The notes beneath the pieces were generated by a model, which saw only the letters and a list, made by a program, of their open reading frames with translations, ran no database searches and was not told where the DNA came from. Below are positions 1-8,961 of a DNA stretch of 25,153 nucleotides, one piece after another. This DNA comes from Folioceros fuciformis (Eukaryota; Anthocerotophyta; Anthocerotopsida; Anthocerotales). The stretch spans positions 1 to 25,153 of the forward strand of contig JBNGIO010001057.1 in assembly GCA_049999805.1 (NCBI GenBank), read 5' to 3'. The position numbers and the translations under genes are program-made. Position 1 is the stretch's first letter. Every line of letters begins with the position of its first letter.

Positions 1-1593
<1,593 letters not shown>

Positions 1594-1717
1594 ATTTGTG
1601 TGTCGTGTGAATGGCGGGAAGTTGTATGTTCGGTTTGTAGCTTGTACAACATGTACAAGCAATAAGCTTTGTGGGGACGAAACTTAGCAGCTATCGTAAG
1701 AAGTTGCCTATTCTTGC

Positions 1718-1723
1718 AATAAA
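1718..1723 (+). other. Poly(A) signal of the peroxidase gene
   Basis: AATAAA lies 125 nt after the peroxidase stop codon, in an A/T-rich context. It is the likely polyadenylation signal. Confidence 0.5.
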
Positions 1724-1729
1724 ATATCC

Positions 1730-2761
1730 TTCGCAGAGAAAATTTCTGTCACGCCGCTACTTGATGTGTGCACACAAATATGCAAACGTGCGTGCCACAC
1801 GCCTTCGCTGAGAAGATAAGGAATCCGAAATGTATACTCTAACAAATGGCAGCGCACATTCCGCTGTCTTTCTCACAGCAAAGCGACACTGTAACAACCG
1901 GATACTGGTTGTGTGGTGGTCGCTTGGTGCACAATTTCCTCAATTTTTGACAGCACGAGGAAAGATGCTTGTCGGATCCTATGGACAAAAACATTTGAAC
2001 CGTCCTGAAACACAACCAAAACCGACGTAAGCCAGCCTCCGTCGGAAAAAGACATCTGTCCAAAGGACCAGCTTTTTCCATACGGCCCTCTGACGAAGAG
2101 TGGCCTTTCGACTCTCGGAGGCCCTGTGATGTTTGGCGACCGCCTGATGCATATCTCTGATATATCTGCTGCTTCTAGACCTCCAGGGCACCCTGACAGA
2201 CTTCACGCTCCTTGAGACTGTCTAGGAATCCTGATCTGCCACTGCTGTAGAGCCCACCCCACTTGCGTTCCTGGGAACAAACCTGTCCAAAAGCAATGGG
2301 CCCCAAAACCTGTCCAATGGGCCTCAAAACCTGTTGTCCCTTGGATGCTCACTGGAGAAAGCCGATTCACAGCTGGGAAGTACGTACTCAGTTCTGTGGC
2401 CTATGAGAGGAATGGGCATATCGCATGCCTTACTTCGACGATATCCTCTCGCTTCCGAAGTGACAATCACAGCTCCCTCAGCTGAGGCTGTGTTGATAAG
2501 GTTGTGTACAAAATCCCAAGTGGATATCATAACTTCACCACTCCTATAAACAGTCCTAAGAATGCCTACATAACTAAAGGTTAGCTTAATAAGCGAGAAC
2601 AGCCAGCCAGGAAACAGTACCCCGTGAGAACAAGCATCCGCCGGGATAGTGTCCAACACCTATCGACTCGACGTAGGTACTCCACTGTTTTACCCTGTCC
2701 AACACTTCGGGTCGTGGTATAGCGAAGTGACCTGCCCTTCTGGACAGCGTTTACACCCTCC
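1730..2761. other. Intergenic stretch between the convergent peroxidase and CDT1 genes
   Basis: No ORF here looks like a real protein. The octamer CTGTCCAA recurs several times (near 2055, 2284, 2311 and 2697), and a short tandem repeat lies at 2295-2336. A - strand ORF at 1979-2206 has a faint transposase-like look, but not enough to call. Both flanking genes end toward this segment, so it must hold both 3' UTRs. Confidence 0.5.
2295..2336. repeat. 21-bp tandem repeat, 2 copies
   Basis: Units 2295-2315 and 2316-2336 begin AATGGGCC and share CAAAACCTGT. They differ at one internal base and at the last two. A further partial match (CCTGTCCAAAAGCAATGGGCC) precedes them. No function is evident. 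Confidence 0.75.
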
Positions 2762-5548
2762 TTAGGCAGGGAATGCAAGACGTTTCCGAATGCTAACGAC
2801 GTCGACTGCCTTGGATATCCTGTACAAACGGTCGCCTGTGAGAGATGTTTTCATAGATATCCAATCTGGGGCCAGCTCGAGGAGGAGTTGGAGCTTCTCT
2901 TCAACCTCCACGGAGTCCGACAAATCTCCACGTGATGACATGACCTTGGACAGTAAGACCTGGTGTGGCAAGACAGATCTACCCTGGAAGATCTGACGAA
3001 CAGTACTCAACAGTTTTGGCATGTCTGCCTTCATCTTATTCAGCTTCCTCAGGGCAAGCACACCTTCGTTCTGTTCTTCCAGAGCCCTGCGTTCTGCCTC
3101 CCGCACCGACTTCACAAGCCCTGCTGGGAGGCACTTGACGATTTCAGCATCTACCTTAGGGACTGGTTGGGATGTGCCTTCAGCCATCTTGCACTTACTC
3201 CTCCTCCTTTCCATGAGCTGAAGCTGTTGAGCACGTTCATCCACAGTCCCCTCATCTTGCACTTCGTCCTCCGATGTGGCATGCAGCTTTGTCGATGGTC
3301 TGGTGCAGGCCTCTGCACCTTCGTCATCCTGCACGAAAACCGGCCCAAGGTTTACTCTTGAGCGCTTCGGCGTTGCGAAATCCTTCGGTCGGGCAGGCAA
3401 CCCAGGTGCAGGGGAAGCCTCATGCGGTGCTCTCGGAGTAGCATCATCCTGCACCTCATCCGCCGCCGACAAATGAAACTTTTTCGATGGGGACTTGAAT
3501 GTGGTGCGGGCCTCTTTGCCTTCGGATTCCTGATCAAAAATCAGCCCAAGGTTCACCCTTGTGCGCTTGGGTGTTGTTGACTCTTTCGGCCGGGGAGCTA
3601 ACAGACCTGCCGGTGAGGAGAAGTCATTCTGTGCTCCCGGGATCGCCTCATAAATACGCAAGGGAGTACTACAAGACGGAGTTCCGAGAGGGACTCCAAG
3701 GCAGTCAGGAGTACCAACTAGGGAACAGGAAGGGCTGCCGAACGAGACACCAGGAAGGTAAGGAGACTCATCCAGACCATGGAAAATCCGGGACTTTGCA
3801 GGAGTTGCTGACTCGTCCACACACCTTCCAGAAGAGACTGCTCTTGGCAGCTGTGACTTCCCGGCATCGTCTTTACAGGCGGGATCGCAGTAGTCCTGAG
3901 ACCTGTTGAGATCAGTAACTGCTGAAGGAGCAGGTGTACCGAACCTCAGCTCCCTTACTGCAGTCTGCTGCCTGACAGGAGGTGTGGAAAACAGTGGCTT
4001 TGCAGAAGCCCGCACAGCAGATGGCTGTACAGGAGTCGAGGATGAGTTCCTTGCCACGTGCTGCTGACTGTAACCGACGAAGGGGGAGGGTTGGAAGGGA
4101 GTAGTAGGGAATGGGGAGGCACTGACCAGATCACGGGAAGCACTTGGGCACGGAGACATGTCAGCAGCAGTCTGGCATCTAGCTGAATCAGATGGCCTAA
4201 GGGAAAAGGGAGAAGATTTGGCTACATTAACTAGAGGAGTTTTCTCACAAACTGCACTAGGAGTCTGGGACAAATCAGGAAGAGATGGACACTCCGAGAA
4301 AGCATTAGACTCCAGAGACTGGACTGGCAGCTCGAGGTGTGAGACGTTGTCCGGATAGACACGGGGTTCTGTGGGAGAGGAAACTGCTTTCCTGACAGAA
4401 AAGAAAGGCTTAAACAAAGGTTGAAAATGTGAAACATGCACATTAAACTCTTCCGAAATGGACTCTGGAGCTGACTCAGGGAAGGTTGGGCAATTCACAG
4501 ACTCTGCCAGTGGCTCAGGAGGAGGGGAGGACAGTGTAGACTCTGTCTTCACAGAAAAGAAAGGGCGAAATAAGGGTCCAAAATGGGACATGTTAGGGCT
4601 GGGCATCTGCTCAACGTCTTCCTCCTCCTCCTCCCTTGCAGCAGACAGAACCTTACTCCCGGCACCATCATTTGCAACCGTGAACCCTGAGTCTTCGTCG
4701 TTTGACAGTCCATAATAGCTTATCTTGCCTGGCTGCGATGAGACCTCCGAAGACAAGGCCGGGGACTTGGGTGAGGAAGGACCCCGGGGAGCGCCATTCA
4801 ACTCACCCTCATCAGCAGCAGAATAGTGTTGTGGCAAAGCTGCCACCGGAATTTCCTCATCCCTGCCATGCTCTCTAAGGTGAGCCAAAAGTTTCGCTCT
4901 AAATTCTTCCTTTCTTGACACCTCCTTCGTCCTGTACTTCTCCTTCCCTGGACTTGCATCCACAGCACCTACTCCACGAGCCGACTCCACACCAATTGGC
5001 AGCAAACTCAGCTTCAGGTCCCTCATTGTCCTCTCAGTGTCCGGATCCTTATAAGACACGAGCTCCAAGCCCAACACCTCCGGAAAGACATACTTGATCT
5101 GGCCGAGGTGCTTCCGAGTGAACCTCCTCCCAGTCATCGTCTCCACAGTCTTGGCCACGGCGCTGAAGGTGCACATTTTCCGCCTGGTGCGAAGCAGTGA
5201 CGACGCAGCCTCCAAGCACTCGAAGTACTTCTCCAGGAGCAAGAAATCCGCAGGCAGGCTCTCACAAGCAGCCGCCTTCTTCTGCGGCGAGTTCTTCCTA
5301 GTCAACTCCTTCGCCTTCTCCACAATGCCCTGCCTCCTCTTCAACGCCTGCTTCCCAACGCTTTCCACCACCTGCTTCCGCAAGCTCTCGTGGAATTGAG
5401 CTGGCGTGATGGAGTTCTTCCTCACGCTCCAGAGCTGCGACAGTTTCCCCTTGCTCGACTGGGCCCCCTGCGGACCCTCCACACCAGGACTTCCATGCCC
5501 CCGCTGAGCTGGAGCAAGCGAAGCTTGCTCGATTCTCACCTCCTTCAT
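2762..5548 (-). CDS. CDT1 DNA replication-licensing factor, single exon, 928 aa
   Basis: CDT1 loads the MCM2-7 helicase at origins together with ORC and CDC6. The central CDT1 fold is clear at about residues 100-185 (LLLEKYFECLEAASSLL, then CTFSAVAKTVETMTGRRFT, KHLGQIKYVFPEVLGLE). A C-terminal winged-helix domain lies at about 830-925 (ending SIRKRLAFPA). Between them is a long Ser/Pro-rich disordered region with many SP/TP dipeptides, consistent with CDK control. It holds two internal duplications: SHFxPLFxPFFSV at about 319-332 and 370-384, and a unit of about 60 residues built on TPKR(T/S)RVNLG at about 655 and 720. The frame is open from a stop at 5618-5620; I chose the first ATG (5548), since the longer reading would need GTG at 5611. 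At 928 aa it is longer than angiosperm CDT1 and has no introns, unlike most genes here. Confidence 0.9.
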   Translation of the reverse strand: MKEVRIEQASLAPAQRGHGSPGVEGPQGAQSSKGKLSQLWSVRKNSITPAQFHESLRKQVVESVGKQALKRRQGIVEKAKELTRKNSPQKKAAACESLPADFLLLEKYFECLEAASSLLRTRRKMCTFSAVAKTVETMTGRRFTRKHLGQIKYVFPEVLGLELVSYKDPDTERTMRDLKLSLLPIGVESARGVGAVDASPGKEKYRTKEVSRKEEFRAKLLAHLREHGRDEEIPVAALPQHYSAADEGELNGAPRGPSSPKSPALSSEVSSQPGKISYYGLSNDEDSGFTVANDGAGSKVLSAAREEEEEDVEQMPSPNMSHFGPLFRPFFSVKTESTLSSPPPEPLAESVNCPTFPESAPESISEEFNVHVSHFQPLFKPFFSVRKAVSSPTEPRVYPDNVSHLELPVQSLESNAFSECPSLPDLSQTPSAVCEKTPLVNVAKSSPFSLRPSDSARCQTAADMSPCPSASRDLVSASPFPTTPFQPSPFVGYSQQHVARNSSSTPVQPSAVRASAKPLFSTPPVRQQTAVRELRFGTPAPSAVTDLNRSQDYCDPACKDDAGKSQLPRAVSSGRCVDESATPAKSRIFHGLDESPYLPGVSFGSPSCSLVGTPDCLGVPLGTPSCSTPLRIYEAIPGAQNDFSSPAGLLAPRPKESTTPKRTRVNLGLIFDQESEGKEARTTFKSPSKKFHLSAADEVQDDATPRAPHEASPAPGLPARPKDFATPKRSRVNLGPVFVQDDEGAEACTRPSTKLHATSEDEVQDEGTVDERAQQLQLMERRRSKCKMAEGTSQPVPKVDAEIVKCLPAGLVKSVREAERRALEEQNEGVLALRKLNKMKADMPKLLSTVRQIFQGRSVLPHQVLLSKVMSSRGDLSDSVEVEEKLQLLLELAPDWISMKTSLTGDRLYRISKAVDVVSIRKRLAFPA
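3330..3600 (-). repeat. Second intragenic duplication in CDT1, unit about 60 residues
   Basis: Both units contain TPKR(T/S)RVNLG, then an (I/V)F-acidic segment, a Ser/Lys/Thr stretch and DEVQD(D/E). They lie in the disordered part between the CDT1 fold and the C-terminal winged helix. The copies have diverged but align end to end. Confidence 0.75.
4390..4600 (-). repeat. Intragenic duplication in CDT1 encoding SHFxPLFxPFFSV twice
   Basis: Two copies of a 13-residue aromatic motif lie about 50 residues apart (DNA about 4395-4438 and 4551-4592). Their coding DNA is still similar, with a shared AGAAAAGAAAGG on the + strand. A third, degenerate copy starting VSHLELP follows. Confidence 0.8.
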
Positions 5549-5631
5549 CTCGTCCAAGACAGGAGAATGCGGCAAGCATTCAAGAGCCCGTCCAAGGCTA
5601 GGGAAGCCCACTTTTCCTCACGGCCAGACAT
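5545..5631 (-). promoter_or_regulatory. uORF2 of CDT1, 28 codons, stop overlapping the main ATG
   Basis: ATG at 5631-5629 opens a 28-codon frame, different from CDT1. It ends in TGA at 5547-5545, so stop and CDT1 start share the four bases ATGA. If transcription begins upstream of 5631 this would couple termination to re-initiation at CDT1. Confidence 0.5.
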
Positions 5632-5654
5632 CCGCTCGTGCAGAAAGAACGCAT
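5598..5654 (-). promoter_or_regulatory. uORF1 of CDT1, 18 codons
   Basis: ATG at 5654-5652 begins a short frame (MRSFCTSGCLAVRKSGLP) that stops at TAG 5600-5598, overlapping the start of uORF2. It could lower CDT1 translation if it lies in the mRNA. Confidence 0.4.
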
Positions 5655-5782
5655 GCTGCCAGGATCGACCGTGATGAGCCTACCCCCGCGCATCGATCAG
5701 CTCTGTGGTCCGCCATCGCCTGGGTCTCTCGTGTCCCAGGCGCCAGAAATGCACACCGCAAGCTGGCCAGGCGAGGCCGCGC

Positions 5783-5804
5783 TTTCCCGCCCGTCGTTCC
5801 CGCC
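5783..5804. promoter_or_regulatory. Two E2F-like sites upstream of CDT1
   Basis: TTTCCCGC at 5783-5790 matches the E2F consensus TTTSSCGC exactly. TTCCCGCC at 5797-5804 is a close variant. They lie about 235-256 bp upstream of the CDT1 ATG. CDT1 is a known E2F target in Arabidopsis, so S-phase control is a reasonable inference. Confidence 0.65.
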
Positions 5805-6120
5805 TCACACGGGACCCGGGTTAACGTTAACTAGAGCTAGTCGACAACGGTTGGATTGCGCTATCATACATCACATCAAAGAATATGTACTCAAATAAAA
5901 CCAAACGCTCAGCGTCTCTACACTCGAAAACATGTTGTCGACCTTTGTAAATCGACTTCGGATTTGGGCCAAACTAAATTGATTCAATTCAACCCCATAT
6001 GCAGCCTAAGCTTCCTCTTCTCAAAACATGACAAATAATCTAGGACAAATATATTCATGTCCTTCCTAAATTACATACAAACATAAAAAGAAACACACAC
6101 AAAAAGATTTAATCATCCAC

Positions 6121-6340
6121 GATCCACGAGATTAGTGAACTATTAACATCTTATTATTTCTGTCGCGGATGTCACAACCACCTCGATTTCTTATTTTCTC
6201 ATGATCTTTTGATGGGTGGATCATAATCACGATCCACGAGATTAGTGAACTATTAAGATCTTATTATTTCTGTCGCGGATGTCGCAACCACCTCGATTTC
6301 TTATGCTCTCGTGATCTTTTAGTGGGTGTATCATAATCCT
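6121..6340. repeat. 110-bp tandem duplication spanning the PKA-R stop codon
   Basis: Copy A (6121-6230) and copy B (6231-6340) both begin GATCCACGAGATTAGTGAAC and are about 92% identical by eye. Copy B encodes the last 24 codons of PKA-R plus stop. Copy A lies in the 3' flank and has two in-frame nonsense differences from B. Confidence 0.92.
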
Positions 6341-7759
6341 CTTTACTCTGAGGCAACTCTTCAAGCTGGCCCAATAATCTCTGCCACAAATAATAACCAA
6401 ATCAGAAAAAAAATAAAAATCTATACAAAAACTCACTCCAATTCTTAAACCCATTTAACACACCTTAAAGCTTGCTGCGTCTATTGATACACATTTACAT
6501 CGACTAGTTGCTACAACAGTTGCTGCTCGTGGGCGATTATTAATAAGAGCCAATTCGCCGAAATAATCACCTCGTTTATATCGTTTTACAACGTTACCAT
6601 TAGAAACAGCTTCCGCTTGTCCCTGTTCAAATCACAACATAAACACAACAACAAAATTACCATCGCCAAATCGACTATTATTAAACACCACGATAATAAT
6701 ACCTCTTCGAGAAGGTAAAATCTTTCGCCGGGTTCACCTTCCACGATAATTTCGTCTCCTTTTTCAAAATACTCCGCTTCCAGAACATCCGCGATAGCTG
6801 CTTTTTCGTACTTATCTAAACTCTGTTTTTGATTCAAATTTACTAAATCACATGAATTTTATTTTTTTGAATATTAAAATTCAATCACCCTCTATCCATA
6901 CCTTCAATATATCCACTTCATCTAAGAACTTTTCATATAGCTCTCTTTTGGCATTTGTGGTATGCATAAGGATTGTACGGAATGTTGTCCTATCCATTGC
7001 CCATAACAAGCAAGGGGTAGTAGCCTATTTGTGGCACAGAAGAAACTATCTATATTAGGTCATACATTATTGTTATAATCAGATATATTTTTAAAGAAAA
7101 ATATACTCACTTACCTTCACTGTTGCTGCACGAGGAGCATTGTAAAGAAGAGCAAGTTCCCCAAAACTATCTCCAGCCTCATAAGTTTTAACTAACTGGG
7201 CAGCAGAATTAGGTCGAGCTATCCAAACTTCTGCATTGCCTGACTGTGTTCACACATATTTTAGGGGTCATTTATATTTATATATTATTATAAAAATCTT
7301 GTATTATCTCTTAAACCTACCTCCAATAAATAAAACTTGTCGCCAGGATCACCTTGTTTGATTATAATGTCACCAACAGCATGCTTTTCTTCCTCCACAG
7401 AGTCTACTACCTACATTCCATCCACTCCAAATATGATATTTTCAACAATAAATTATCAAAAAAATGTAAAATAACAAGGATTACCGTTTGTGTTTGTTCT
7501 TTATCCAAGGATTTGAAAATGTGGTTTCGGTGTAATGCATGTCGTATCCTTTCCTTTGCATCTTCACTTTTTGGGATAATCTAGGACCCATTGTCCAGTT
7601 CATTGAGCTTTGTGGTTTTTTTTTTTAATAAATGAAAATAAATAAAATCAAGACACGTACCTTAGCCACAAATTGGTTGCCTTGGCTAATGGCTTGGCAT
7701 TCAGCACTAACACCTCTCCTTCTTAAGGGTGTCTTTTGTTCCCCATTTGTCACAGCTAC
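6264..7759 (-). CDS. cAMP-dependent protein kinase regulatory (PKA-R) subunit, 8 exons, 5' end not found
   Basis: It binds and inhibits PKA catalytic subunits until cAMP binds. Exons, in coding order: 7661-7759, 7485-7580, 7317-7410, 7115-7239, 6902-7024, 6703-6822, 6464-6622, 6264-6380. Introns are 74-90 nt and all phases agree, giving 310 residues. The first exon carries the inhibitor site RRRGVSAE, with Gly at the phosphoacceptor position as in type I subunits. Domain A ends in FGELALLYNAPRAATV and domain B in FGELALINNRPRAATVVA; both cassettes keep the cAMP-binding Glu and Arg. The linker MDRTTFRTILMHTT and the segment SLDKYEKAAIADVLE fit the family. After FKRLLG the C-terminus is unusual and basic, ending HPRQK. 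No start codon or dimerisation/docking domain was found upstream, so the gene is either 5' truncated or its first exon is unrecognised. The donor at 7316 (GTTTAA) is weak. Confidence 0.88.
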
Positions 7760-8640
7760 CTAATAGAGTACATTATTTTAAAATGAGTTAAACTTATGGC
7801 ATAATTTATTCTATATCTTTAGCAGCTAACAAATTAGTCCTATACAAAGTAATTATCTTTCTAAACCCTTACCTTAAAACATAACATTGTTGCAAGAGAA
7901 TTGAAAAAATGCATGATCTTTATTTGAGCACTTGTATATGTTGATAATGAACAATCAACACAACTTGAAAGCAACATTGAAAATCTTGAAGGTTGTGTGT
8001 ATTATTGTAACTTAAATAACAAAAAACTATTTTAATATATTATATAATCTAGAATGATTAATAGATATAGAATTAGGATTTTAGCAAATATTTGGAGATA
8101 AGAAGTCCCATCTTCTCAAAAAAGTAGAGAGGAAGCTCTATAAATGATCCCATGTTAAGAAACACTAATCCATGAATAAATAATTAAATTCAAATATATT
8201 AATTAATTAAATTATATATATTTCATGAGACTAGGTACCTAGGAGTTACTACTATACAAAGGTGAAGCTATTTTTTAATATAATATGATATAAGTTAAAA
8301 AAATAATATGATATGAGTTATTAGATGGTTTAGGGTACTTGATAAATGTGCTTTGAGGCTTTTAATAATTGCTGTGAATAGCTCTAGTTATTTGAGATAG
8401 CCATTTTTGGATACTTGATTATTTTAGATAGCATTATGACCTGCCTTGAAGTCTCATAACAAAACACTAAATAGATAAATAAATAAATAATACTAACATT
8501 TTATAATAATAGTAAAATATGCTAAAGCTTGGCTAAGGCAAATTTTAATTTTAACACCATGTTGTGAGCTTCCTTGTGAACTAAAGATAAAACCGAATAT
8601 GGGGTGTCTGTCTTCTAACACAGCCTTAGACCTTAGGTAC
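7760..8640. other. AT-rich spacer upstream of the PKA-R exons
   Basis: No recognisable exon or RNA gene. A - strand open stretch of about 45 codons, ending at a possible donor (AAG|GTAAGG) near 7872, is the only candidate for a further 5' exon. Its translation (ending SLATMLCFK) does not resemble an R-subunit docking domain. Low-complexity A/T runs and TAAATAAATA-type simple repeats are present near 8165-8220 and 8465-8500. Confidence 0.5.
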
Positions 8641-8961
8641 TAATAACCTTTAGTCTCTGTCATGATAATAGCCGCACTGTGAAGCCATGGCTCCCATGTT
8701 TTGGAGTGAAGAGAAAACACCAGCAGTTTGGAATTTTCTAGTCCTTCGTTTGTTAGACGCGTCAGAGGATTTGAAGTATGTAATTACATGGCAAGACAGG
8801 AAATTGCAAGCTCCTAGTATACATAGGGGCTGGTGATGAAGCACAGAGATTGCATGATGCGGAATGCTCTCCCCACAGGAAGGTAGAGACCATAATTTGT
8901 CCAAGACTTCAGGAGAAATGACGCTCAACATAACGACTGCACACGCAGATTCACTCGTTTC
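8641..8961 (-). other. Probable 3' UTR of the DUF538 gene
   Basis: This GC-normal sequence lies downstream of the DUF538 stop and up to the AT-rich block. It contains no convincing coding region. It marks where ordinary host-like composition resumes. Confidence 0.45.

Larger units (their letters stand above)
5840..8640. other. AT-rich block (about 2.8 kb) set in GC-richer DNA
   Basis: Composition falls abruptly after about 5840 and recovers at about 8640. Inside, introns and spacers are dominated by A/T runs and exons use A/T at third codon positions. DNA on both sides is close to half G+C. The block contains the PKA-R exons (6264-7759), a 110-bp duplication and about 880 bp of AT-rich spacer (7760-8640) in which I see no gene. 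A 12-bp palindrome (GTTAACGTTAAC, 5820-5831) lies just outside the left edge. I found no target-site duplication or terminal repeat. It may be a transferred segment, a native AT-rich patch or an assembly join. Confidence 0.7.

Noticed and set aside
1979-2206. A - strand frame with a faint Tc1/mariner-transposase look (RQRAVWKKLVLWTD)
   Set aside because: It is too short, has no catalytic DDE/D series and no terminal inverted repeats, so it is not enough to call a mobile element.
6242-6454. A 70-codon - strand frame across the end of PKA-R
   Set aside because: It reads through the last intron in the wrong frame; the spliced exon 6264-6380 continues the R subunit in phase.
6264-7759. Using the short, even intron lengths (74-90 nt) as proof of fungal origin
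   Set aside because: Introns of the surrounding plant-type genes are nearly as short (75-133 nt in the photolyase), so intron length does not separate the hypotheses; only composition does.
5840-8640. The AT-rich block as a transposon, plasmid or organelle insertion
   Set aside because: No terminal repeats, target duplications, transposase or organelle genes are seen, and the PKA-R gene has spliceosomal introns.
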